DNA of 64,000 nt from JAKRSE01 sp943369295 (GCA_943369295.1 CALRMU020000002.1:744001-808000); one strand, 5' to 3'; shown: positions 54,019 to 63,383, counted from the stretch's first letter. The notes: generated by a model from the letters alone, not told the origin. Numbers and translations: made by a program.

Positions 54019-56646
54019 ATGTTAACCATGCAAAAGCAGGCATGGCAGAAGAGGCTGGGAGCAAGCCTCGTTCTGGGGGCTGTCTTGGCGGCAATGGGGA
54101 CCGCCCAGCAGACTCCGCAAGCCAACTGGAAGCTGGCGAATCAGTTCAGCGGAAGCTACCTTCGCCAGTACATTTACAGCACTTCTATCAACCCAAGCTT
54201 CATCAATAAGACCGACGAGTTTTGGTATTCGTGGCGTGACAGCAGCGGAATCAAGTTTTGGCGTGTTGACCCCAAAGCCAAAAAGAAAGAGCTTCTTTTC
54301 GATTCTGCCCACATGGCTTCGCTGCTCAGCGAATCGCTCAAGAAGCCTTACGACGTAACCAATCTCCCGATCACGACGATCACTTTTGATGAGAAGAACT
54401 CAAACCTTATCAAGTTCCTTGTCGACGGAATTGAGTTCAGCTACGACACAAAGACTAAGGAGTTTAAGAACCTTGGCAAACCCAAGCCTCCCACAGGACC
54501 ACCTGCGACTCCTCCAGAAAACCCCGCGTTCGTCGGCAGAACTGGCGGCGGCTTCGGTGGATTTGGCGGAGGAGGCGGTGGAGGTCAGGGTGGCCCTGGC
54601 GGCGGTCAGGCCAACTTCCGCAACTTTTCGCCCGATCGCAAGGCTTACATCTACGCCAAAGATCACAATCTCTTTTACGTTGCGGTCGTTGACGGCAAAG
54701 ATCAAGATCCGATTCAGCTGACCAAGGACGGAGAGAAGGATTACTCCTTTGGTGCCCGGGCAGAACAGACAGAAGAACAGCAGCAGACCCAGACTCAGCA
54801 GGGAGGCCGAAGTGGTGCCCAGTCTCAAGAAACCAGAGTCAGGGCCGGCGGAACCTGGTCTAAGGATTCGAAGCGATTCTTCATCAGCCGATTCGATTCC
54901 AGAAAGGTCAAAGACCTCTTCCTGGTCAATAATGTTTCGACGCCCCGGCCAACTCTTCTGACCTACAAGTACGCCATGCCGGGCGACCCCGATGTGACTC
55001 AGCAGGAGCTCTTCGCCTTTGATCCAGAGAAGAAAGAGCTGGTCAAGCTGCCCGTAGATAAGTGGAAGGATCAGAGGCTCTCCGACGTCCATTTCCAAGA
55101 TGCTTCATCCGATGTCCTCAGGTTCGTCCGACGCGATAGGCTTCAGAGGAACTTAGAAGTCTGCGATATGGATTTGAAGGAAAAGAGAACCAGCGTTCTC
55201 CTTACCGAATCGGTCGAAAACGCCTACCTTGAAGTGCAGTCGATCCGCTATCTCAAGCCAGGTGGAGACTTCATCTGGTGGTCAGAGCGCACCGGCTGGG
55301 GCCACTACTACCTTTACGCCAACAACGGCCGATTGAAGAACCCCATCACTTCAGGCAGCTACCGCGCCAACAACTTGGTTGCTGTAGACCCAGAAAAGGG
55401 CAGGCTTTGGTTCAACAGCCACGGCAGAGAAGAAAACGAGAACCCCTACTACCGCCACCTTTATCGGGTTGGCCTTGATGGCAAGGACCTGACTCTTCTT
55501 GATCCGGGCAATGCCGACCATGCTTCTGAGCTTTCGACAAGCCGCGAGTTCGTCGTTGATGTCCATTCTCGCACCGATATGGCTCCTGTCGCCGTTCTGC
55601 GCAACGATAGCGGCGAAGTCATCATGGAGCTTGAGAAAACTGATCTCTCGCGTCTTGCCCAGACTGGCTGGAAGATGCCGAGCACCTTTAAGGTCAAGGC
55701 TGCCGATGGCGTGACAGACATTTACGGCAACATGTGGCTGCCTTTCGACTTCGACCCGAAGAAGAAGTACCCCATCATTGCCAACGTCTACCCTGGTCCG
55801 CAGACCGAGAGCGTCAGCACGACCTTCTCTGCCACAAACGGCCTCCAGAGGCTGGCTCAGCTTGGCTTCGTCGTCATTCAAATCGGCAACCGAGGCGGTC
55901 ACCCGGCTCGATCTAACGCTTACCACAGCTACGGCTACTACAATCTGCGCGACTACGGTCTGGCCGACAAAAAGGCGGGAATCGAACAGCTTGCCGCTCA
56001 GCATTCCTTTGTCGACATCGACCGAGTTGGAATTTTTGGCCATTCTGGTGGCGGGTTCATGACGGCTGCTGCTCTGCTGCTGCCCCCCTTCAACGACTTC
56101 TTCAAGGTGGGAGTCTCCAGCGCGGGCAATCACGACAACAACATCTACAACCAGAACTGGAGCGAACAGCACCATGGTCTGCGTGAAGTTCCCGTGACTC
56201 CTCCCACTCCTCCGACCGGTGGTGGTGGAGCAGGTCAGGGCGGTGGTCGCCGAGGTGGTGGTGGCGGCGGAGGTGGCCCAGAAGATGAGTTCTTCTTTAT
56301 GGATATGCCCCAGGCTGCTCAGGCCGGCCAGGGAGGAACTACATCTACTGGCACCAAGTTCGATATTAAGGTTCCGACCAATGCCGAACTCGCCGCGAAC
56401 CTTAAGGGACACCTCTTCTTGGTTCACGGCGACATGGATAACAACGTTCATCACGCTGGCACAATCAGGCTGACTCAGGCTCTGATTCGAGCCAACAAGA
56501 GGTTCGATATGCTCATGCTGCCGGGCCAGGCTCATGGCTTCGGCGACATGACTCCTTACTTCACTCAGCGCATGTACGAGTACTTTGTTCAGCACCTCAT
56601 GGGGGCTCCGGTCCCCACAAATGCCGACATCATCTTGGCTCCCTAG
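54019..56646 (+). CDS. S9 family prolyl-oligopeptidase/DPP IV-like peptidase with Gly-rich inserts
   Basis: 875 residues from ATG 54019 (or ATG 54028). The signal peptide ends at about MGTAQQ, so the enzyme is exported. An N-terminal beta-propeller (~80-590) is followed by an alpha/beta hydrolase domain with GHSGGG (S676), GDMDNNVH (D807) and AHGFG (H839). Two low-complexity Gly-rich segments interrupt it: ~174-197 in the propeller and ~730-760 between the catalytic Ser and Asp. It should remove dipeptides or cleave oligopeptides in the periplasm. A terminator follows. Confidence 0.9.
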   Translation: MLTMQKQAWQKRLGASLVLGAVLAAMGTAQQTPQANWKLANQFSGSYLRQYIYSTSINPSFINKTDEFWYSWRDSSGIKFWRVDPKAKKKELLFDSAHMASLLSESLKKPYDVTNLPITTITFDEKNSNLIKFLVDGIEFSYDTKTKEFKNLGKPKPPTGPPATPPENPAFVGRTGGGFGGFGGGGGGGQGGPGGGQANFRNFSPDRKAYIYAKDHNLFYVAVVDGKDQDPIQLTKDGEKDYSFGARAEQTEEQQQTQTQQGGRSGAQSQETRVRAGGTWSKDSKRFFISRFDSRKVKDLFLVNNVSTPRPTLLTYKYAMPGDPDVTQQELFAFDPEKKELVKLPVDKWKDQRLSDVHFQDASSDVLRFVRRDRLQRNLEVCDMDLKEKRTSVLLTESVENAYLEVQSIRYLKPGGDFIWWSERTGWGHYYLYANNGRLKNPITSGSYRANNLVAVDPEKGRLWFNSHGREENENPYYRHLYRVGLDGKDLTLLDPGNADHASELSTSREFVVDVHSRTDMAPVAVLRNDSGEVIMELEKTDLSRLAQTGWKMPSTFKVKAADGVTDIYGNMWLPFDFDPKKKYPIIANVYPGPQTESVSTTFSATNGLQRLAQLGFVVIQIGNRGGHPARSNAYHSYGYYNLRDYGLADKKAGIEQLAAQHSFVDIDRVGIFGHSGGGFMTAAALLLPPFNDFFKVGVSSAGNHDNNIYNQNWSEQHHGLREVPVTPPTPPTGGGGAGQGGGRRGGGGGGGGPEDEFFFMDMPQAAQAGQGGTTSTGTKFDIKVPTNAELAANLKGHLFLVHGDMDNNVHHAGTIRLTQALIRANKRFDMLMLPGQAHGFGDMTPYFTQRMYEYFVQHLMGAPVPTNADIILAP

Positions 56647-56666
56647 TTGAAGCGAGATGTATCAGC

Positions 56667-56703
56667 AGGCTCCTTTTCGCTTCGGCGGGGAGGAGCCTTT
56701 TTT
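56667..56703 (+). terminator. Rho-independent terminator
   Basis: AGGCTCCT/AGGAGCCT stem (8 bp), 16-nt loop, then TTTTT. About 20 bp after the S9 peptidase stop. Confidence 0.8.
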
Positions 56704-56754
56704 ATGAATTTTGGCTAGACCCAATCAAACCGAACATTCTCCCTTGAAAATCGT

Positions 56755-56770
56755 ATAACTTATAGGTTAT
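56755..56770 (+). promoter_or_regulatory. Candidate HigA operator
   Basis: ATAACT-TATA-GGTTAT, a palindrome with one mismatch, 4 bp before the HigB start, where a toxin-antitoxin repressor would bind. Confidence 0.5.
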
Positions 56771-56773
56771 CGT

Positions 56774-57127
56774 TTGGATGTGCGGAGAGAGTTTGTTCCG
56801 TATGACGAGAGCGTCATAGAAAAGGAACTTGACAGTCTTCCGGCTTCAGATGCGAACAAGCTGGCAGCACTCATCAACCACTTTGAGAACTGTGCCTTTG
56901 GAAACCCTGCTCCGGCAAGAATAGATGATTACGGAGACGGGCTGTACAGGCTTCGTCATGTTAAGCCAGCCTACCAAGCACGAATGATTTTCTTTTCAGC
57001 TGAAAAGATTGATGATGTTGAAAGACTGGTGATCTTGGTGGTTTACAAAAAAGAGGGCGGCAAGACTCCGAAGAGTGTGATCGAAACGGCTAGGCAGCGA
57101 AAAGCTGTTTGGAAGGCAAGGAAGTAA
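56774..57127 (+). CDS. HigB-like toxin (RelE/Gp49 family)
   Basis: 117 residues from TTG 56774 (or GTG 56780). The fold pattern NPAPARIDDYGDGLYRLRHV, YQARMIFFSA and RLVILVVYKKEGGKTPKSVI matches phage Gp49-like/HigB (DUF891) mRNA interferases. The toxin gene precedes its antitoxin by only 5 bp, the order typical of HigBA. Homologues cleave mRNA at the ribosome. Chromosomal stand-alone pair after the S9 gene. Confidence 0.85.
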   Translation: MDVRREFVPYDESVIEKELDSLPASDANKLAALINHFENCAFGNPAPARIDDYGDGLYRLRHVKPAYQARMIFFSAEKIDDVERLVILVVYKKEGGKTPKSVIETARQRKAVWKARK

Positions 57128-57132
57128 ATCAG

Positions 57133-57417
57133 ATGACATGGATTGACAAATACGCAAATGAAAGGTCAAAGCGGGATCCAGAATTTAAGGCTGGCTACGA
57201 TGAAGAGATGGCCCTGCTGGCTCTCGTTCGTGCCAGAAATGAAGCCGCAATGAGTCAAAAGGATCTTGCAGAAAGCCTCAACGTTTCTCAGCCATATATT
57301 GCTCAGGTTGAGCGTGGCACCAAGCCAATGAGCCTTTCTTTGATGATGCGATATGCAAAGGCCGTGGGGGTAACTGTGACTGTGCAGCCCGCCGAGAAAG
57401 CGGTTCTAGCCGAATAA
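57133..57417 (+). CDS. HigA-like antitoxin (XRE HTH)
   Basis: 94 residues from ATG 57133. The helix-turn-helix of the Xre/Cro type is MSQKDLAESLNVSQPYIAQV and ERGTKPMSLS. The N-terminal part (TWIDKYANERSKRDPEFKAG) binds the toxin. Neutralises HigB and probably represses the operon at the palindrome at 56755. Confidence 0.88.
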   Translation: MTWIDKYANERSKRDPEFKAGYDEEMALLALVRARNEAAMSQKDLAESLNVSQPYIAQVERGTKPMSLSLMMRYAKAVGVTVTVQPAEKAVLAE

Positions 57418-57614
57418 ATCGAGTCAGTGTGACCAAGCTGGCGACGATGAGTAAATGCCTACGAGGCACCTGCTGATCGTGCCTCACAGACTGAGGTGCC
57501 CTCATGCAATCGGGGATGGCCGGAGTTGATCGCACTTTCACCGGTTCCTGTTGACAACCTTTACTGAAAGACGAGATATCGGTCCTGAACGATGAGTCCG
57601 AGAAGAGCCAAAGG

Positions 57615-58184
57615 CTAGGGGCCTTTCGCATCCGCGGCAGGCTTCTTCTCTCCCTTCGCGGGAGCTGCCTCTGGCTCGGTTGGAGCAACCGGTGCGAATC
57701 TTGGGTCAGGATCCCCCTTGGCGTCCAACACTACGAAAGAAGCCATCTGCCAGCCGCCGCCCTTGGCTCTCTCAATCAGCTGAATCCGTACCGTGGCCGG
57801 GCCCTTCTCAAAAACAGCCTTGTTTTCGTAGATCGTCCCAAGGGCCTCGTCACCGGCGAGATCTTCAATGGCAGCAAGATTTCCCAGAATTCGACCTTGT
57901 CCAGATTTGAAGAAGCCTAGTTTCTCTTTCATCAGCTTCAGCCAGCGGGTTCTGTCTTCCTCTTCGGTGACTACCAGGAAGTCGGCACTGGCAAAGTACA
58001 TAAGATCCTCTTCGGACCAGGTTGTGCCCAGTCGATCCATGAGGTAGTCCCCTTCGATCAGAGCATTTTCGGTGTAGCCGATGATGCTCTTTTGAAAATT
58101 GCTGATAAACAGCCAGGATCCTCCGCCACAGAGAACGACGACAAAGCCGATGAGGATGATGATTACCTTGGTCCTGGCCTTCAC
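57615..58184 (-). CDS. Single-pass membrane protein, unknown function
   Basis: 189 residues from GTG 58184; the frame extends upstream to 58229 without features. TM segment VIIILIGFVVVLCGGGSWLFI near the N-terminus, then an extracytoplasmic alpha/beta domain (~40-165, WSEEDLMYFASADFLV, VRIQLIERAKGGGWQM, FVVLDAKGDPDPRF) and a Pro/Ala/Lys-rich tail. No family recognised. Divergent from thyX with 46 bp between the starts. Confidence 0.65.
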   Translation of the reverse strand: MKARTKVIIILIGFVVVLCGGGSWLFISNFQKSIIGYTENALIEGDYLMDRLGTTWSEEDLMYFASADFLVVTEEEDRTRWLKLMKEKLGFFKSGQGRILGNLAAIEDLAGDEALGTIYENKAVFEKGPATVRIQLIERAKGGGWQMASFVVLDAKGDPDPRFAPVAPTEPEAAPAKGEKKPAADAKGP

Positions 58185-58230
58185 ACTATTGATTCTACAC
58201 GGCCCTGACGATGGCGTCCGGGGTGCCACA

Positions 58231-59112
58231 ATGACCCCTATGGCTCATGCGGTAGTGCCCGAGGCAGAAGCGCTTCTGGATCAAGAGATTTCGGTCTTGG
58301 ACAAGGGTTTTGTTCGCTTGGTGGACTACATGGGGGGAGACCAGCGCATCGTTCAATCGGCGAGGGTCAGCTACGGTTCTGGAACCAAAAGCTTTAGGCA
58401 GGATCGAGCCCTGATTCACTACCTGCTGAGGAACGAGCACACCAGCCCCTTTGAACAGGTTGTCCTGACCTTTCACTGCAAAATGCCGATTTTTGTGGCC
58501 CGCCAATGGGTTCGGCACCGCACCGCCAGACTCAACGAAATTTCTGGCCGCTACTCTGTAATGAAGGATGAGTTCTATGTGCCAGAGCTCAACCAAATGA
58601 AGGCCCAGAGCACTGACAACAAGCAGGCTCGAAGCGACGAAACGATCCCAGAAGGTGAAGAGATCATTGCCGAGCTTCAGGCAGATCAGGCGCACCTTTA
58701 CAAGAACTATTTGGGCATGATCGATAAGGGCTTGGCCAGGGAAGTCGCTCGAACCAACCTGCCCCTTTCGCTTTACACCGAGTGGTACTGGCAGATTGAT
58801 CTCCATAACCTCTTTCACTTCATCCGGCTCAGGCTCGATCCTCACGCTCAGTACGAGATTCGAGTCTATGCCGAGGCTCTGGCCAAGTGCGCCAAGGCCG
58901 TGGCTCCCATGGCCTTTGAAGCCTTCGAAGAGCACATTCAGGGATCGGTAAGGTTCAGCAAAGCAGAGCTGGCCGGCTTGGCCAGAATGCTGGAAGGCAA
59001 AGATCATGGACTGGAAGGAAGGACCCTTCAGCTTTTTGAATCTAAGATGGCAAAGTTGAAGTCGGCAGTCCCCGCCGAAGAGACCGAAGAACTGGTTCCC
59101 CCGACCGCGTAA
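58231..59112 (+). CDS. thyX: FAD-dependent thymidylate synthase ThyX
   Basis: 293 residues from ATG 58231; the frame upstream is unrelated. The ThyX motif RHRTARLNEISGR (residues 95-107) is exact for RHRxxSxNExSxR-type sites, with the flavin and dUMP segments EHTSPFEQ and FHFIRLRLDPHAQYEIR. It methylates dUMP to dTMP using CH2-H4folate and NADPH. A short helical C-terminal extension exceeds the core. The next gene (epimerase) is 8 bp downstream. Confidence 0.95.
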   Translation: MTPMAHAVVPEAEALLDQEISVLDKGFVRLVDYMGGDQRIVQSARVSYGSGTKSFRQDRALIHYLLRNEHTSPFEQVVLTFHCKMPIFVARQWVRHRTARLNEISGRYSVMKDEFYVPELNQMKAQSTDNKQARSDETIPEGEEIIAELQADQAHLYKNYLGMIDKGLAREVARTNLPLSLYTEWYWQIDLHNLFHFIRLRLDPHAQYEIRVYAEALAKCAKAVAPMAFEAFEEHIQGSVRFSKAELAGLARMLEGKDHGLEGRTLQLFESKMAKLKSAVPAEETEELVPPTA

Positions 59113-59120
59113 GGATTGCT

Positions 59121-60164
59121 ATGCCCTTCAGCTTCAGTCTCAGAACCCTCCGCCTCTCAAAGCTTTACCCCTTGACGATTAGCAGGGGGACGAGTGCAGG
59201 CAGTCTTAATCTTTACGTCACCCTCAGCGACGGCACTCATGAGGGCGTGGGTGAAGCCGCCCCTGGCACGTCTGACATCGAGACTCTGGCGAAAGATGCT
59301 GAGCCCACTCTCAAGGCTCTGATCGCTACCGGCTGTCTGGAACTCGGGCCAAGATTCACCTACGCTAAGGGCCGAGACATGGGGGTTCACCCTGCTGCCC
59401 TGGCTGCCCTGGATATCGCACAGTGGGATCTTTTGGGCAAGCAGGCAAACATGCCCCTGCACAAGCTTCTTGGCCTGCCAAAGCCGGTTTCGCCAACATC
59501 GGTAACGATTGGAATCAATCCCCCTGAGAAAATTCTTGAGCTTGTCCCAGAAATGCTGAGTCGATGGAAGGCGAGGCGTCTGAAGATCAAGCTGGGCAGC
59601 CCCGAAGGCATTGAGCACGATAAGGCCAGCTACGAGGCTGCAAGAGAAGCAGCCGCCCCCTACAAAGTGGGCCTTAGAGTGGATGCCAACGGTGGCTGGA
59701 CTCCGGAAGGGGCCATTGAAATGGGGAACTGGCTGGCCGAAAGAGACTGCGACTACATTGAGCAGCCCTTGGCCCAGGGCATGGAATCAGAACTTCCTGC
59801 CGTGTTTGCCGCTCGCAAACTGCCCTTGTTCCTGGATGAATCTGTTCACTTTGCCTCTGATGTTCCAAAGCTCGCCGACCGGTGTGATGGGGTCAATCTC
59901 AAGCTGATGAAGACGGGAGGCATCACCGAGGCTCTTAAGCTGGTCGCCGTGGCTCGGGCTCACAACCTTCAGACTATGATCGGCTGTATGAGCGATTCTT
60001 CTATCGCTATTGCAGCGGGTGCTTCGATCGGGATCCTGTTTGATCATATTGATTTGGATTCTCATTTGAACTTGAACCCGGATCCGGCTGAGGGGCTGAA
60101 GATGGTGACGGGAGTCGTGATTCCTTCTGATCGCCCCGGTCATGGCGCGAGCCTCGTCGAGTAG
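59121..60164 (+). CDS. Enolase-superfamily dipeptide (L-Ala-D/L-Glu) epimerase-like
   Basis: 347 residues. Muconate-lactonising/epimerase group: KIKLG (catalytic Lys), RVDANGGW (metal Asp), YIEQPL (Glu), LDESVH (Asp) and NLKLMKTGG (second Lys), with GCMSDSSIAIAAG. These match YcjG/YkfB-like epimerases that recycle murein peptides, though other dipeptides are possible. Co-transcribed with thyX (8 bp). Confidence 0.88.
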   Translation: MPFSFSLRTLRLSKLYPLTISRGTSAGSLNLYVTLSDGTHEGVGEAAPGTSDIETLAKDAEPTLKALIATGCLELGPRFTYAKGRDMGVHPAALAALDIAQWDLLGKQANMPLHKLLGLPKPVSPTSVTIGINPPEKILELVPEMLSRWKARRLKIKLGSPEGIEHDKASYEAAREAAAPYKVGLRVDANGGWTPEGAIEMGNWLAERDCDYIEQPLAQGMESELPAVFAARKLPLFLDESVHFASDVPKLADRCDGVNLKLMKTGGITEALKLVAVARAHNLQTMIGCMSDSSIAIAAGASIGILFDHIDLDSHLNLNPDPAEGLKMVTGVVIPSDRPGHGASLVE

Positions 60165-60218
60165 GGTTTAGAGAACCACACGAGTGAGGGTGCCAGCTCT
60201 TCCTTCAAAGTCGTCATT

Positions 60219-60254
60219 CACGACCTAGACCTCGCAGGCTCCGTCAAGGTCGTG
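60219..60254 (+). repeat. Hairpin module I copy
   Basis: CACGACCTAGACC..TCAAGGTCGTGGCACCC; related copies at 60363-60397 (reverse, 13-bp stem) and 63187-63219. Confidence 0.75.
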
Positions 60255-60285
60255 GCACCCAAAACATTGGAGAAGCGTGATGTTC

Positions 60286-60318
60286 GGGTGGCCTGGTTCA
60301 GCTCTGCTGAGCCAGGAA
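60286..60318 (+). repeat. Hairpin module D copy
   Basis: GTGGCCTGGTTCAGCTCTGC followed by TGAGCCAGGAA; the same motif ends each tandem unit at 21.4-22.2 kb and is reversed at 63466. Confidence 0.75.
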
Positions 60319-60362
60319 AGAGAGGGCTTGAGGATCGCTTCACATGCAGAGTGCTCGGGTGC

Positions 60363-60397
60363 CACGACCTTTTTCGAGGAACGAGAAAAAGGTCGTG
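60363..60397 (-). repeat. Hairpin module I copy, reversed
   Basis: CACGACCTTTTTC, loop GAGGAAC, GAGAAAAAGGTCGTG; a 13-bp stem. Confidence 0.75.
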
Positions 60398-60640
60398 AAT
60401 GAAGATTGGGAAGAGGGGATTCCTGCCTTAGCAAAGTCAAACCAGACCACAGAGAGCTCTTATCAGGTTGGAGAGCTCAATTCCCCGTTGTTTCGCAGCC
60501 TTGCCAAGATGCTTCTAGCTTTTGCACTCGTGGGTTTCACCCACGCCACCCATAAATTGACTCAACTTGAAGTTGATGGGTGGCAGGGGCAGCGCCCCTG
60601 AATGCACAGTTCCTGGCTCGCGTTCCAAACTCTCGTGTTG

Positions 60641-60743
60641 TGGGGTGCCCCGTCCCGATCAGCCTGCTGTCGGGCGGGACTTGCCTGACCTGCATTTGCG
60701 CTATCCTGCTCTGCAGCTCGTCCCGCGCGGACAGAAGAGGCCA
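60641..60743 (-). repeat. Inverted, diverged copy of the 133-bp repeat
   Basis: The complement reads GGCCTCTTCTGTCCGCGCGG..GACGAGCTGCAGAGCAGG..CCCGCCCGACAGCAGG..GATCGGGACGGGGCAC, homologous to 63058-63190 and 63702-63834. The rest of the interval 60165-60869 has GGGTTTCACCCACGCCACCC (60532) and GGGTGGCAGGGGCAGCGCCC (60579). Confidence 0.7.
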
Positions 60744-60869
60744 TCAAGGTGCCGAAGTCTGAAAAGTCATCGCCACCCAACCCGGGACCCAATCCCCTGA
60801 GACTGCCCAAGGTTCCGCCTTTGCTGTATCCTTCACCTGGCCCCGATTTCGGAGGCAAAGGCAGAGACT

Positions 60870-62015
60870 ATGAGACAGATTGGAGTCGCGGTTGCAGGTG
60901 CAGGATTTATCGGACCAGTCCACGTTGAGGCTCTGCGCCGAGCGGGAGTGAACGTTGTCGGCATTCTGGGTGTCGACCAGGCAGAATCCACCGCTGCCGC
61001 AGAAAAGCTAGGAATCGGCAAGGCTTATGCCAGCTTCGAAGAGCTTTTGGCAGACCCCGAAGTCGAGTCGGTCCACATCGCCACCCCCAACAAGCTCCAC
61101 TTTCCCATGGCTATGCAGGCGATCAAGGCAGGAAAGCACGTTCTCTGCGAAAAGCCATTGTCAATGACCAGTGAAGAATCGGCTCAGCTCGTCGAGGCTG
61201 CCGCTCAGACGGGACAGGCGGCGGCTGTGAACTACAACATTCGCTACTATCCCATCGCTCTTGAGGCCAGACAGAGAGTCAAGGCCGGAGTCCTTGGCGA
61301 CGTTTTCTCAGTCCACGGCAGCTACGTTCAGGATTGGCTGCTTTACAACACCGACTACAACTGGCGAGTTCTGGCCGAAGAAGGCGGCGATCTGAGAGCC
61401 GTCAGCGACATTGGCACCCACTGGCTCGATCTTGTTCTCTCAATCACTGGTCTGAAGCCTGTCGAGGTTTTTGCCGACCTGAGAACCGTTCACGAAACCA
61501 GGTTCCGCCCTCTCGGTGAAGTCCAGACTTTCACCGACAAAGAAAACGTGAAGGTGGACCGCGCTCCGGTCGAGATCACGACCGACGACATGGGCATGAT
61601 CCTGATCAACTGCGAAGGTGGCGCAAGGCTTTACCTCCACGTCAGCCAGGTGACCGCGGGCCGCAAGAACTGCCTGCGATTTGAGCTTGCGGGCAGCGAA
61701 GGATCTTTGAGCTGGAACAGCGAAAAGCCAAACGAAATCTGGATGGGCCATAGAAGCCAGCCAAACCAGGAACTTCTGAGAGACCCCTCGCTGCTGTCAC
61801 CAGAAGCCAGAGCGTTTGCTCATTATCCTGGCGGCCACAACGAAGGCTTCCCCGACACCTTCAAGCAGCTCTACCGAGACTTCTACGGCTACATTGCGGC
61901 AGGTGACATGACAGCTCCTCGCAGCTTCCCAACCTTCGCCGATGGCCATAAGGAAATCGTTCTCTGCGAGAGGATTCTTGAAAGCCACCGCAGCCGAAGC
62001 TGGGTCAAGGTGTGA
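60870..62015 (+). CDS. Gfo/Idh/MocA family oxidoreductase
   Basis: 381 residues. Rossmann GVAVAGAGFIGPVHVEAL, GILGVDQAES, HIATPNKLHFPMA and the catalytic CEKPLS. The longer C-terminal domain has NWRVLAEEGGDLRAVSDIGT with HW (the conserved GTHWLD) and an aromatic YPGGHNEGFPDTFKQLYRDF. Length and motifs fit sugar dehydrogenases acting on an unknown sugar or inositol. It precedes deoC. Confidence 0.9.
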   Translation: MRQIGVAVAGAGFIGPVHVEALRRAGVNVVGILGVDQAESTAAAEKLGIGKAYASFEELLADPEVESVHIATPNKLHFPMAMQAIKAGKHVLCEKPLSMTSEESAQLVEAAAQTGQAAAVNYNIRYYPIALEARQRVKAGVLGDVFSVHGSYVQDWLLYNTDYNWRVLAEEGGDLRAVSDIGTHWLDLVLSITGLKPVEVFADLRTVHETRFRPLGEVQTFTDKENVKVDRAPVEITTDDMGMILINCEGGARLYLHVSQVTAGRKNCLRFELAGSEGSLSWNSEKPNEIWMGHRSQPNQELLRDPSLLSPEARAFAHYPGGHNEGFPDTFKQLYRDFYGYIAAGDMTAPRSFPTFADGHKEIVLCERILESHRSRSWVKV

Positions 62016-62100
62016 AGCTGAGGCGCTGCTAGTGCTGTTTTCAACTAAACCCAAACAGCGGGACTTAGATTGAATTCGAAATTCGGACTGGAGGCAAGAT

Positions 62101-62142
62101 GCGCTTTTCGACCGAGCCGCTAGGCGAAGGGTCTAAAAGCGC
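62101..62142 (-). repeat. Hairpin A2, inverted copy
   Basis: GCGCTTTTCGACCGAGCC..CGAAGGGTCTAAAAGCGC: the A2 hairpin in reverse, followed by AGTCACCCCTTCCATTGGAA and GGGGACGGGG (module C fragment). In the interval 62016-62291, with no other feature. Confidence 0.7.
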
Positions 62143-62291
62143 CAAAGAAAAGTCACCCCTTCCATTGGAAGGGGACGGGGGATGGCTGATGTTGTTTGGA
62201 TTTGGGGACAACATGGAGTGACAGAAAAGAAGCATGCCAAGCTTCTTCAAAATTTCGTCCGAAAAGGACAGATGCGTGGCTGGAGAGCATG

Positions 62292-63017
62292 ATGGAAGTG
62301 ACTTACTCAGATATCTCAAAAATGATCGACCATTCCGTTTTGAACCCAACTCTCACCAGAGTTGAGCTCGAAAAGGGAATCAATCTGGCGTTGGAGTACG
62401 ACTGCGCCAGCGTCTGCATCATGCCCTACGCCCTTAAGCTCTGCGCAGCCATGCTGCAGGGAAGCACGGTTAAGGCCAGTACAGTCATCGGTTTTCCCCA
62501 CGGAGGCAACACAACCGAAATCAAGGTCGCTGAGGCCAAGAGGGCTCTTGCCGATGGCGGACAGGAGCTTGATGTTGTCTGCTGCATCAGCGCCGTTCTC
62601 AGCGGAGATTGGAACTACGTGACGGCTGAGCTGAAGGCCTTGACCGAGGTGACTCACGATGCTGGCCAGAAGATCAAGGTGATTTTTGAGAACGCCTATC
62701 TGGCCGAGATGCACAAGATCGCACTCTGCGAGATCTGTGGCGAACTGAACGTGGATTGGGTCAAGACTTCGACGGGCTACGCTCCTAGCGGAGCAACGAT
62801 AGAGGATTTGAAGCTGATGAGGAAGCATTCTCCTGCCCACGTGCAGGTGAAGGCGGCAGGTGGGGTGCGAGATTTGGATACTCTTCTGAAGGCTCGGGCT
62901 ATTGGGGTGACTCGGGTTGGCCTTAGCAAGTCGGCGGATATTCTGGATGAGCTGAAGAGGCGTCTGGCAGGGGATGCTCCTTCTTCGGCTGGAGTTTCGG
63001 ACGACGTGGCTTATTAG
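62292..63017 (+). CDS. deoC: Deoxyribose-phosphate aldolase DeoC
   Basis: 241 residues from the second of two adjacent ATGs (62289/62292); GGAG at 62282 fits the second. Class I aldolase: KTSTGY with Schiff-base K158, VKAAGGVRD with K187, and ELDVVCCISAVL with D95. It splits 2-deoxyribose-5-phosphate into acetaldehyde and glyceraldehyde-3-phosphate in nucleoside catabolism. No other deo genes are in the window. Confidence 0.95.
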   Translation: MEVTYSDISKMIDHSVLNPTLTRVELEKGINLALEYDCASVCIMPYALKLCAAMLQGSTVKASTVIGFPHGGNTTEIKVAEAKRALADGGQELDVVCCISAVLSGDWNYVTAELKALTEVTHDAGQKIKVIFENAYLAEMHKIALCEICGELNVDWVKTSTGYAPSGATIEDLKLMRKHSPAHVQVKAAGGVRDLDTLLKARAIGVTRVGLSKSADILDELKRRLAGDAPSSAGVSDDVAY

Positions 63018-63057
63018 ATTTTTGGATATTCTCCCTTACACTCATTGAGTGTTTGGA

Positions 63058-63190
63058 TGGCCTCTTATGTCCGTGAGGCACGAGCGGCAGAGGAGGATAG
63101 CGCCACGGCTTTGGTTTTCAGTTCCCGCCCGACAGCTAGCTGATCGGGACGGGGCACCCCACTGGATTTATTCGAGGATTTTCAATCACG
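63058..63190 (+). repeat. 133-bp direct repeat, copy 1
   Basis: TGGCCTCTTATGTCCGTGAG..CCCGCCCGACAGCTAGCTGA..GGATTTATTCGAGGATTTTC. The copy at 63702-63834 has 7 differences and no gaps. The sequence continues into hairpin module I at 63187-63219. Confidence 0.88.
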
Positions 63191-63342
63191 ACCTAGACTC
63201 GTTCCTCGTCAAGGTCGTGGCACCCAGAGTTGCTGCGAACTACGAAGTGCACAAACACCGCCACGGGTAGCCGGGGATGGCTCGCAGAGCAGCCCCGGGT
63301 TCAAGGACTTGCTGGCTCGCCGTTATCAGGAACTGACACTTG

Positions 63343-63383
63343 ATTCCGGGGCTGCTCCGCTTCGCGCAGCCATCCCGGGCCAC
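63343..63383 (+). repeat. Hairpin module H copy
   Basis: CCGGGGCTGCTCCGCTTCGC followed by GCAGCCATCCCGGG. Related copies at 63632-63671 and, reversed, 63277-63297; another is at 50837. Confidence 0.75.
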
